From NCBI GenBank assembly GCA_963667595.2, contig CAXXWD010000001.1, positions 1,860,001-1,924,000 on the forward strand: a stretch of 64,000 bases of DNA. The letters are read 5' to 3'. Origin of the DNA: JAHJQZ01 sp963667595. GTDB taxonomy: Bacteria; Pseudomonadota; Alphaproteobacteria; Rhizobiales; Devosiaceae. Shown one piece after another: positions 27,337 to 34,818 of this stretch. A program made the position numbers and the translations under genes. How positions within the stretch are numbered: the stretch's first letter is position 1; each line of letters opens with the position of its first letter. The notes beneath the pieces were generated by a model. It was not told the origin of the DNA. It saw only the letters and a list, made by a program, of their open reading frames with translations, and ran no database searches.

Positions 27337-28482
27337 ATGGCGGATTTTGAGACTTTTTTATCAACACTGGCGAACTGGTTTTCCTGGGCGCCGGATTGGC
27401 TTGTCGCGGCGGTGCTCTATATCGTCTGCCTCGGCATCGCCTATTATCTGCATCGCATCATTTTCCGGTTTCTGACGCGTCTTGTCGTCGGGCGTGACCT
27501 TTTCTGGCGCTCGCTGGTTTCCCGGACACGGACATTGGGGCAGGTGGGGATGCTGTGCATCGGGCTTGCCACCGCCACCTCCTTCGCGCCGCTCGACGGG
27601 GCCGGGCTCGACATCGCCGGCAAGATCCTTCTGGTCGGGCTGATCGGCGTGGCCTTTCTCGCCGCACGCACGGCGCTCCATATCTGGACGACGCTGCATT
27701 TGCGGCGCTTCAAGCTCGGGTCCGACGACAATCTGGCGGCGCGCCAGCATGTCACCCAGATCAAGATTTTGAAAAAGACCGCCGACACGCTTCTGATCGT
27801 TGTCGGCATCGCCGCCATGCTGATGACCTTCGATGGCGTCCGCCAATACGGCATTTCGCTTCTGGCCTCGGCCGGCGCCGCCGGTCTCGTCGTCGGTTTG
27901 GCGTTGCAGCCCTTGATCAAGAACCTGTTCGCCGGCATTCAGCTCGCCATCACCCAGCCGATCCGTATCGACGACGTGCTGGTGGTCGAAGGCGAATGGG
28001 GGCGGGTCGAGGAAATCAGTTCGACCTATGTGGTGATCCGGATCTGGGATCTGAGGCGTCTCATCCTGCCGCTTTCCTATTTCATCGAAAAGCCGTTCGA
28101 GAACTGGACGCGGGAAGGCGCCCAGATCATCGGTACGGTCGAACTTTACTGCGATTATCAGGCGCCGGTTCAGGCGATCCGCGACAAGGCGCGCCAACTG
28201 GTCGAAGCCTCGACGCTCTGGGACGGGGACGTGTTCGGGGTTCTGGTGACCGAGGCCAATCCCTCGACCATCAAGGTGAGGGTCACCGCCTCGGCCCACA
28301 ATTCCTCCGATGTCTGGGATTTGCGCTGCCAGTTGCGCGAGGAACTGATCGGTTTTCTGCAAAAGGAACATCCCACGGCCCTGCCGCGCGCCCGCACCGT
28401 CTTTCTTGGCGCCCAGAACGCGTCCGGCATGGCGGCGGCGCTGGGCTCGGATACCGAACAATTGGGCGGGGCCGGCGGCTGA
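27337..28482 (+). CDS. Mechanosensitive ion channel of the MscS family
   Basis: The 381-residue inner-membrane protein has four or five N-terminal hydrophobic segments, then the MscS core. The pore helix is 'ISLLASAGAAGLVVGLALQP' with its Gly/Ala packing pattern, followed by 'NLFAGIQLAITQPIRIDD' and the beta domain ('GRVEEISSTYVVIRIWDLRR'). It opens under membrane tension to release solutes during hypo-osmotic shock. It lies 104 bases after the RND gene on the same strand. Its stop codon is followed 8 bases later by a palindromic repeat and then the IS cluster. Confidence 0.93.
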   Translation: MADFETFLSTLANWFSWAPDWLVAAVLYIVCLGIAYYLHRIIFRFLTRLVVGRDLFWRSLVSRTRTLGQVGMLCIGLATATSFAPLDGAGLDIAGKILLVGLIGVAFLAARTALHIWTTLHLRRFKLGSDDNLAARQHVTQIKILKKTADTLLIVVGIAAMLMTFDGVRQYGISLLASAGAAGLVVGLALQPLIKNLFAGIQLAITQPIRIDDVLVVEGEWGRVEEISSTYVVIRIWDLRRLILPLSYFIEKPFENWTREGAQIIGTVELYCDYQAPVQAIRDKARQLVEASTLWDGDVFGVLVTEANPSTIKVRVTASAHNSSDVWDLRCQLREELIGFLQKEHPTALPRARTVFLGAQNASGMAAALGSDTEQLGGAGG

Positions 28483-28490
28483 CGGCAGAA

Positions 28491-28597
28491 CTAGATCATT
28501 TCACCGTTTCATTGAAACGCTGAAATGATCCAACTCTTTGTTTTGTCGCGTTTTCGAATTGCAAAACCGGTATCCACTTTTGCTGAAAACGCTCTAG
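28491..28597 (-). repeat. CTAG-ended palindromic repeat, copy 4 (reverse)
   Basis: The 107-base element runs from CTAGATCATTTCACCGTTTC to GCTGAAAACGCTCTAG in reverse orientation relative to copies 1-3. The right-hand CTAG (28594-28597) adjoins the IS481-type element and supplies the stop codon of its transposase. Confidence 0.85.
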
Positions 28598-29559
28598 GTG
28601 TTCAGTCCCGGCATTTGATGGAGTGGATCGAGGATGAATCGATCCGGCTCTGAAGTCCAGCGTTTGCAGATGAACTCGTATGGGGTGAGGCCTTTGAGGG
28701 CCTTAAGGCGACGGCCAAAGTTATAGGCGTTGATGAAGTCCTGAAGGTGCCGGCGCAACTGGTCGTGACTGTCGTAATGGAAGCGCTTGACGGTCGCCTC
28801 CTTGATGGTTCGGTTCATGCGCTCGACCTGGCCGTTGGTCCATGGGTGGTTCGGTTTGGTCAACCGATGCTCGATGCCGTTGTCGATGCAGACGCGATCA
28901 AACATGTGGATGCGCAGTCGCGCCGTGGGGCCATTCCTGCGGGAGGGCAGATCGCAGAACTGGGTACCGTTGTCGGTGAGCACGGTGTGGATCTGGTAGG
29001 GCACGGCCTCGATCAGGGCCTTCAGGAAGGCGGCGGCAGCGTGCACCGTTGCGCTTGTCTCAAGGCGGGCAAAGGCAAACTTCGAGGTGCGGTCGATGGC
29101 AACGAAGAGCTGGAGTTTACCCTCGGCTGTCTGGACCTGGGCAATATCGACATGGAAGTAGCCGATCGGATAACGCTTGAACTTCTTCTTGGGCTTTTTG
29201 TCGCCCTCTACTTCCGGCAACCGGGATATCCCGTGCCGTTGCAGGCAGCGGTGCAGTGAAGACCGCGTTAGGTGTGGGATCGTCGGTTGCAGGGCGTAGA
29301 GGCAGTCGTCCAATGGCAGCAAAGTGTGCTTGCGAAAGGCGACGATGACGGCCTCCTCCTCGAGAGACAGCACCGTCGAGTGCGGCACTTTCGGCCCCGT
29401 CGGCAGATCGACGGTCGAGGTCCGCCTCTTCCACTTGGCGACCGTTTTCTGGTTGATCCCATAGCGCCTAGCCAGCGCTCTCAGGCTCTCTTGACTATTT
29501 TGTATCGCTCGACGGACCGCCTCTGTCGTCGTGGCGCTGCCGTGTAGAACCTGTCCCAT
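28594..29559 (-). CDS. IS481-family transposase (DDE)
   Basis: The ~321-residue protein has an N-terminal helix-turn-helix ('LARRYGINQKTVAKWKRR') and an rve-type catalytic core. The first Asp lies in 'YFHVDIAQVQT', the second in 'VLTDNGTQF', and the Glu in 'GQVERMNRTIKEA'. The length is normal for IS481 transposases, and the frame appears intact. ATG 29559 is preferred over 29574 because GGAGGG sits about 8 bases before it. The TAG stop (28594-28596) lies outside the element's terminal repeat, in the flanking CTAG, so the target site completes the gene. Confidence 0.9.
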   Translation of the reverse strand: MGQVLHGSATTTEAVRRAIQNSQESLRALARRYGINQKTVAKWKRRTSTVDLPTGPKVPHSTVLSLEEEAVIVAFRKHTLLPLDDCLYALQPTIPHLTRSSLHRCLQRHGISRLPEVEGDKKPKKKFKRYPIGYFHVDIAQVQTAEGKLQLFVAIDRTSKFAFARLETSATVHAAAAFLKALIEAVPYQIHTVLTDNGTQFCDLPSRRNGPTARLRIHMFDRVCIDNGIEHRLTKPNHPWTNGQVERMNRTIKEATVKRFHYDSHDQLRRHLQDFINAYNFGRRLKALKGLTPYEFICKRWTSEPDRFILDPLHQMPGLNT

Positions 29560-29615
29560 AGCGCATCCCTCCATGCCGAAGAAAACAATGCTCCATCAAA
29601 ACTCGGGATCAAACA
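28599..29615 (-). mobile_element. IS481-family insertion sequence
   Basis: The ends are 24-base imperfect inverted repeats, 28599-28622 and 29592-29615 (18 of 24 match; outer TGTT, inner TTTGATGGA). The element is 1017 bases with one transposase gene. CTAG lies one base outside each end, matching the NCTAGN target reported for the Bordetella IS481. Both flanking CTAGs belong to palindromic repeats (copies 4 and 5). Confidence 0.85.
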
Positions 29616-29616
29616 G

Positions 29617-29722
29617 CTAGAGCATTTCCAGGTGAAGTGGACACCGGTTCACCGTTCGGAAATGCGATAAAACAAGAACTTGGAGCCTTTCACTGTTTCC
29701 GTGAAACAGTGAAAGGCTCTAG
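29617..29722 (+). repeat. CTAG-ended palindromic repeat, copy 5
   Basis: The 106-base element starts CTAGAGCATTTCCAGGTGAA and ends GTGAAAGGCTCTAG, with right-hand hairpin arms GAGCCTTTCACTGTTTC and GAAACAGTGAAAGGCTC, as in copy 2. It is inverted relative to copy 4, from which the IS481 element separates it. The TA in its last CTAG is the target of the first IS630 element. Confidence 0.85.
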
Positions 29723-30959
29723 TGCCTTGCACCAGTTAAAAAGACCAGTTGAGATTTGTTAAGCGAGCTGATTCTCTTGGTGCTGATTTGAGCATTAAGG
29801 AGAAGGGTTTTGACGAACAAACGATATGTGGTTGAGCTGACGTTGGACGAGCGCGAGGCGCTTTTGTCGAAGGTCAGGAAAGGCACATTGCCAGCACGCG
29901 CGAACACCAAGGCGCGCATCCTGTTGAAAGCCGACAAGGGGCCGTGTGGCGAGGGTTGGACGGATCGGGCGATCTGCCAAAGTCTGGAGACATCGCCGTC
30001 TACGGTCGCGCGCGTGCGCGAGACCTTCGTGATGGAAGGGATGGAGGCGGTCTTCGCCCGCAAGCAGCGTCTTCATCCCGCTGTCAGGCGCATTTTCGAC
30101 GGCGAAGCGGAGGCCCGGCTGATCGCGCTGGCGTGCTCCGAGCCGCCGGAAGGCCATGCGCGCTGGACCATTCGGCTTCTGGCGGACAAGGTTGTCGAAC
30201 TGAACATCGTTGAGGCGGCGCATTTCAACACGATTGGGCGCGCGCTTAAAAAAACGAACTTAAGCCTCACCGAAGCCGATATTGGGTAATCCCGCCAAAA
30301 CAGAGCGCGGCCTTTGTCGCGGCCATGGAGAACGTGTTGGCGATCTACCAGCGCCCACGTGATCCCAAGCGTCCACTGGTCTGCCTCGACGAAGCGGCTA
30401 AGCAACTGGTCGGCGCCACGCGTTTACCTATCCCCATGAAACCGGGGCGCATCGCCCGGCACGATTATGAGTACAAGCGCGCAGGAACGGCCAGTGTATT
30501 CATGGCCTTTGCCCCGCTTGAAGGGGTGCGGCACCTCAAGGTCACAGACCATCGCGGCGCAAACGAGTACGCACACTTTCTTGCCGAACTCGCCGACATC
30601 CATTTTGCCGATGCCGACAAGATCGTGCTGGTCCAGGACAATCTCAACACACACAGCCCCACATCGCTTTACGCGACCTTCGAACCCGCCAAAGCCCGTC
30701 GCATCGCCGACAGGTTCGAATGGAACTACACGCCAAAACACGGTTCGTGGCTGAATATGGCCGAAGCAGAACTTTCAATCCTGTCGCGCCAGTGCCTGAA
30801 AGAACGCGTCAGCAGCAAGAACGAATTGATCCGCGACATCGCCGCCTGGCAAAAAGCGCGCAACGACAAACGCTGCATCGCAAACTGGCAGTTCACAAAC
30901 GAACACGCCCGCATCAAACTTATAAAATTGTACCCGTCAGTTTGAGTGATTCAAAGGAC
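29722..30959 (+). mobile_element. IS630-family insertion sequence A
   Basis: The 1238-base element is flanked by TA at 29720-29721 and 30960-30961, the usual IS630 target duplication. The ends read GTGCCTTGCACCAGTT inward from the left and GTCCTTTGAATCACTC inward from the right, an imperfect inverted repeat. It carries a two-frame transposase gene and abuts IS630 element B, with which it shares one TA. Confidence 0.75.
29810..30945 (+). CDS. IS630-family transposase, probable programmed frameshift
   Basis: The first frame (29810-30289, TTG start after AAGGAGAAGGG) encodes the helix-turn-helix part with 'GWTDRAICQSLETSPSTVAR'. After the A7 run at 30248-30254, the -1 phase continues with 'NELKPHRSRYWV', then the DDE_3 core including 'PLVCLDEAAKQLVG', 'VLVQDNLNTH' and 'HGSWLNMAEAELSIL', to 30945. 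The catalytic residues are all present across the two frames. Many IS630 elements make the full transposase by frameshifting on an A-run, so this is read as functional rather than broken. It could also be a disabling indel. Confidence 0.8.
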
Positions 30960-30961
30960 TA

Positions 30962-32008
30962 GAGCGGAGGAGCTTCAAAAGGAATCGGAGAGGATTCCTT
31001 TAGGGAACGATTGGTGATTCACTTCCTTCGGAGGTGATTTGCCATGCCCAGAGCTTATTCATGTGACCTTCGCGAACGCGTTGTTGGCTTTGTCGAGGCG
31101 GGTCATTCCTGCCACCAGGCGGCGGCCCATTTTGGGGTGTCGGTGTCTTTTGTGGTGAAGTTGATGCAGGCCCTTCGGTCTCGGGGTAGTCTCGCGCCGC
31201 AGCCGATGGGCGGACGCCGGCACGCCAAGCTGGAGCCGCACCGGGACTTCGTTCTTCGGCGGGTGGCGGAGAAAGACGACATCACCATGCCGGAGTTGGC
31301 GGACGAACTGGCCGCTCGTGGCACGCATGTCGCTCCTGCCTCGCTATCGCGTTGGCTGATCCGCAACGGCTACCGGTTTAAAAAAAACGCTGCTGGCCAG
31401 CGAACAAGATCGCCCCGACATCAAAGCCCGGCGTAGGGTCTGGATCGAGCGGCGTCAGCCCCGCATGCGGCGCCATGCCCATCGCCTGGTGTTCATCGAC
31501 GAGACCGGCACCACCACCAAGATGACCCGCCTGCGCGGCCGCTGCCCCAAGGGCCAGCGCCTCAGGGCCAAGGCACCCTTCGGGCACTGGAAGACCCAGA
31601 CCTTCATCGCTGGGCTCAGATGCGACGGACTGACCGCGCCCTTCGTCATCGACCGGCCCATGAACCGGCAGATCTTCGAGACCTACGTCCAAACCCAGCT
31701 CGCCCCGACCCTCAAAAAAGGTGATGTCGTCATCATGGACAACCTGGCCGCCCACAAAAGCCCCAAAGCCAAGGCCGCGATCCGGGAAAGGGGCGCATGG
31801 GTGCTCTTCCTGCCGCCCTACAGCCCAGACCTCAATCCCATCGAAATGGCCTTCTCAAAGCTCAAGGCGCATCTGCGGAAACGGGCCGAACGAACCATCG
31901 ACGACCTTTGGAAAGCCGTCGGCGACATCTGCGCCCTCTACACCCCAACCGAATGCGCCAACTACTTCAAAGCCGCTGGATATGCGTCCACTTGAACGTC
32001 CGTTGCTC
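30962..32008 (+). mobile_element. IS630-family insertion sequence B
   Basis: The 1047-base element is flanked by TA at 30960-30961 and 32009-32010. The inward-reading ends are GAGCGGAGGAGCTTCAAAAG and GAGCAACGGACGTTCAAGTG, matching at 15 of the first 22 positions. Removing elements A and B joins copy 5's final CTA to GTTTCC, recreating the expected CTAG. Both elements therefore entered the same repeat end. Confidence 0.75.
31044..31995 (+). CDS. IS630-family transposase, two frames
   Basis: The first frame (31044-31436) begins with 'PRAYSCDLRERVVGFVEAGH' and carries the helix-turn-helix region. After the A8 run at 31380-31387, the +1 phase continues 'KTLLASEQDRPDIKARRRVW' and then the DDE_3 catalytic core, with 'HRLVFIDETGTTTKMTRLRG', 'VVIMDNLAAHKS' and 'LPPYSPDLNPIEMAFSKLKA', to 31995. 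All three acidic residues are present. The A-run suggests programmed frameshifting as in related elements. The transposase differs clearly from that of element A. Confidence 0.8.
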
Positions 32009-32110
32009 TAGTTTCCTTGCCGCGTCTCGTGCTGTCGGCAACGGGGCGGGGACGGAGCCCGTTATCGGCCTGACACTCGACAATCACCTTGTGCGGGTGC
32101 GGCGAACGCA

Positions 32111-32536
32111 TCAGCTCGTGGCTTTCGACGGCTTGCGCGTGGTCAGCACCGCCTGGGTCAGCTTGCGGATATCCTTGAGCTCGGACAGCGTTGCCTGCAG
32201 ATCGCTCATCTGCCGTTCGAGGAGCGCGATGCGCTCCCGGACCTGCTTGTCGAGATGGGCGGTCTGGGTGAACTGGGTCGGATCGATATCGTAAAGCCCG
32301 AGATAGTCGGCAATGTCTCTCAAGGAGAACCCGAGCCGCTTGCCGCGCATGATGAGCATCAGCCGGGCGCGATCCTGGCGGCGAAAGACCCGGGTCGAGC
32401 CGACCCGTTCGGGGGCGATCAACCCTTTGGCTTCGTAGAAACGTATGGTCCGGGTGGAGATGCCGAACTCGCCGGCGAGCTCGGCAATCGAAAACAGCTT
32501 GTTTGTTTTCTGATCAGGCCGATTTTTTACCATCAA
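32111..32536 (-). CDS. MerR family transcriptional regulator
   Basis: The ~141-residue protein has the MerR winged helix near the N terminus ('YSIAELAGEFGISTRTIRFY'-type sequence; here 'FSIAELAGEFGISTRTIRFY', then 'EAKGLIAPER') and a long dimerisation helix. It lacks the Cys residues of metal-sensing members. It resembles the LiuR-type regulators that control fatty-acid or branched-chain acyl-CoA breakdown. Its start overlaps the end of the acyl-CoA synthetase gene by ~23 bases, so they share a transcript. A palindrome upstream of that gene is the likely operator. ATG 32533 is an alternative start. Confidence 0.88.
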   Translation of the reverse strand: MMVKNRPDQKTNKLFSIAELAGEFGISTRTIRFYEAKGLIAPERVGSTRVFRRQDRARLMLIMRGKRLGFSLRDIADYLGLYDIDPTQFTQTAHLDKQVRERIALLERQMSDLQATLSELKDIRKLTQAVLTTRKPSKATS

Positions 32537-34244
32537 CGCTCTCCGATTGAATGTAGTCCGCGCGCAATTCCTTCTTGGACAGTTTCCCGACCAGGGTCTT
32601 GGGAAGTTCCTCGCGGAAATGGATCTCGCGCGGCATTTCGATGCGCGAAACCTTGCCGACCAGGAACGCCTTGAGGTCCTTGTCGGTCACGCTGGAACCG
32701 GCAACCAGCTTGACATAGGCAACTGGCGCCTCGCCACGATAATCGTCCGGCACGCCGATGACATTGCATTCCTCGACCTCCGGATGCGTTTCCAGCATGG
32801 CCTCGATGGTCCTTGGATAAACGTTGAAGCCGGAGGAAATGATCAGATCCTTGATGCGGTCGACGAGAAAGACATGACCTTCTTCGTCGATATAGCCGAC
32901 ATCCCCGGTTCGCAGCCATCCATCGACAAACACCGCGCGCGTGGCGTCTTCGTTCTCGAAATAGCCGGCCATGACCTGGGGGCCGCGCACCTGGATTTCG
33001 CCGCTCTTGCCCGGTTCGACTTCCTTGGTCGGGTCGTCGATATCGGTGAAGCGGATATCCGTTCCGGGAAAGGGCTGGCCGATCGAGCCGTCCTTGACCG
33101 CCGCCCAGATTGGACCGCAGCATACGACGGGCGAGCATTCCGTCAGCCCGTAGCCTTCGACGATCTTGCCGCCAGCGGATTCGCGAAACTCGCGCCTGAC
33201 CGTTTCGGACAGGGGTGCGCCGCCGGAAACGCCGAGGACCATCGAACTGAGATCGTATTTCTTCGAGCGTTCCGACCCGCACACGGCGTGGATGAGCGTG
33301 GGCACCGCCATGAAGAAATCCGGTCGGAGCCGCTTGATCATGTCCAGCATGCCCTTGAGTTCGAACCGGGGCAGCATGTCGATTTCCATGCCGTTGACCA
33401 GCGAGTTGTTGAGACAGGTGGTCATGGAGAAGACGTGAAAGAACGGAATGACCGATACGACCCTGCGCTTGGGACGATACATGCCTTTGGCCCAGATTGT
33501 GGCCTGGCTGGCATTGGCCGAGATATTGGCGTGGGTCAGCATGGCGCCCTTGGGCGTGCCGGTCGTGCCGCCGGTATATTGCTGCACGGCGATGTCGGTC
33601 AGCGCGTTGATTTCGACCGGACGGAAACTGCCGCCGATACGCATCAGCTTGTTATAGGAAACGACGCGGTCCTTGACCTTGGAACGCGACGGACGGGCAA
33701 GCTCGCGCCGCCGCATCACGTTGAACAGAAGGCTTTGCGGGAAGGGCAGGGCCCTGGCGAAGGGCACCAGCACGATGCGCTTCACCTCGGTTGCCATGGC
33801 GACCTGTTCGGCCTTTTTGAACTGCAGCGCCAGATTGAGCGTGACCATGATGTCGGCGTGGGAATTGCCGACGATCTGGGTCAGTTCGGGGATCGTGTAG
33901 AGCGGATTGCAGTTGACCACCACGCCGCCGGCCCGAAGGGTCGCGTAGTAGAAGTAGGTGTAAAAGGTGATATTGGGCAAAAGCAGCGCGACGCGCGTGC
34001 CCTTCTTGACGCCGAGCTGGCTTTGCAAAGCGCCGCTCAGTCGTTCGACAATATGTCCCAACTCGCTGTAACTGGTCCGGCGCCCCATGAAATCCATGGC
34101 GACAAGGTCAGGATGACGCCGGCAGGTGTCGAACATACGCTCGGTGACCGGCGTGACATTGATCGGGGCGGCCCAGTCGATGCCCTCCGGATAGTGTTCG
34201 ATCCAGGGGTGATATGCCGACTTAAGATCGGTCGTTACGTCCAA
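32514..34244 (-). CDS. Long-chain fatty acid (or dicarboxylate)-CoA ligase, FadD-like
   Basis: The 576-residue enzyme activates a carboxylic acid with ATP to form an acyl-CoA. The AMP-binding P-loop 'QYTGGTTGTPKGAMLTH' lies near residue 220, the adenine motif 'GYGLTECSP' near 350, 'GWLRTGDVGYIDEEG' near 440, and the C-terminal hinge 'DRIKDLIISSGFNVYPRTIE'. The penultimate catalytic Lys region 'PKTLVGKLSKKELR' is present. The chain-length preference cannot be read from the sequence. An AGGAGGA-type Shine-Dalgarno precedes the ATG. It forms an operon with the MerR regulator. Confidence 0.9.
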   Translation of the reverse strand: MDVTTDLKSAYHPWIEHYPEGIDWAAPINVTPVTERMFDTCRRHPDLVAMDFMGRRTSYSELGHIVERLSGALQSQLGVKKGTRVALLLPNITFYTYFYYATLRAGGVVVNCNPLYTIPELTQIVGNSHADIMVTLNLALQFKKAEQVAMATEVKRIVLVPFARALPFPQSLLFNVMRRRELARPSRSKVKDRVVSYNKLMRIGGSFRPVEINALTDIAVQQYTGGTTGTPKGAMLTHANISANASQATIWAKGMYRPKRRVVSVIPFFHVFSMTTCLNNSLVNGMEIDMLPRFELKGMLDMIKRLRPDFFMAVPTLIHAVCGSERSKKYDLSSMVLGVSGGAPLSETVRREFRESAGGKIVEGYGLTECSPVVCCGPIWAAVKDGSIGQPFPGTDIRFTDIDDPTKEVEPGKSGEIQVRGPQVMAGYFENEDATRAVFVDGWLRTGDVGYIDEEGHVFLVDRIKDLIISSGFNVYPRTIEAMLETHPEVEECNVIGVPDDYRGEAPVAYVKLVAGSSVTDKDLKAFLVGKVSRIEMPREIHFREELPKTLVGKLSKKELRADYIQSESVDGKKSA

Positions 34245-34291
34245 TTCCTCCTCCTGGGAAGGTGTCCTCGTGTGTCATAATCGATTCAACG

Positions 34292-34311
34292 AATTGACCC
34301 ATACGTCAATT
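34292..34311 (-). promoter_or_regulatory. Probable MerR operator upstream of the acyl-CoA synthetase gene
   Basis: AATTGAC-CCATAC-GTCAATT is a perfect 7-base inverted repeat, 48 bases before the FadD-like start. The size and position fit a MerR dimer site between promoter elements. The MerR gene in the same operon is the obvious binder. Confidence 0.6.
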
Positions 34312-34485
34312 TGTCCGACAGGATATTTGTCGCACCGCTACCGGGTTTCCCGTGTTTTTTTTGGTTAAGTCGGGATCGGCAGGAATCCCCGAGGGACGCG
34401 TTGACAGGGTTCCGTGCAACCTCTATGGTCCGCCCCGATCCATTCAAGGCGCTCGGCGCCTGTTTTTGTTCTGAGGAACCCCAAA

Positions 34486-34611
34486 ATGAAGATCCGTAAC
34501 TCGCTGAAGGCACTGATGGGCCGCCACCGGGCCAACAAGCTGGTGCGCCGCCGGGGCCGGGTTTACATCATCAACAAGGTCAACAAGCGCTACAAGGCGC
34601 GCCAGGGCTGA
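34486..34611 (+). CDS. rpmJ: Ribosomal protein bL36
   Basis: The 41-residue basic protein ('MKIRNSLKALMGRHRANKLV' to the C terminus 'KRYKARQG') is the longer form of bL36 found in alphaproteobacteria, without the zinc-binding Cys/His residues of the 37-residue form. It is part of the large ribosomal subunit. A GAGGAA Shine-Dalgarno precedes the ATG, and a strong terminator follows, so it is monocistronic. Confidence 0.93.
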   Translation: MKIRNSLKALMGRHRANKLVRRRGRVYIINKVNKRYKARQG

Positions 34612-34651
34612 GTGAACCGCATCGGGCGTCGCTTCGACGTTCAAGAAAATT

Positions 34652-34682
34652 AAAAAACCCGCTCTTTTGGAGCGGGTTTTTT
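34652..34682 (+). terminator. Rho-independent terminator of rpmJ
   Basis: The stem pairs CCCGCTC with GAGCGGG around a TTTTG loop. It has an A-run before and TTTTTT after it, 40 bases downstream of the rpmJ stop. The A-run makes it possibly bidirectional. Confidence 0.9.
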
Positions 34683-34714
34683 GTTGTCTCAAAAGGGGAA
34701 AAGATTGCTTGTTG

Positions 34715-34818
34715 CTAGAGCCTTTCACTGTTTCACGAAAAACAGTGAAAGGCTCCAAGTTCTTGTTTTATCGCATTTCCAGGTGAACCGGTGTCCACTT
34801 CACCTGGAAATGCTCTAG
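34715..34818 (-). repeat. CTAG-ended palindromic repeat, copy 6 (reverse)
   Basis: The 104-base element runs from CTAGAGCCTTTCACTGTTTC to CACCTGGAAATGCTCTAG. It is close to copy 5 but in the opposite orientation. Its right CTAG contains the TAG stop (34815-34817) of the M20 peptidase gene on the minus strand. Confidence 0.85.
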
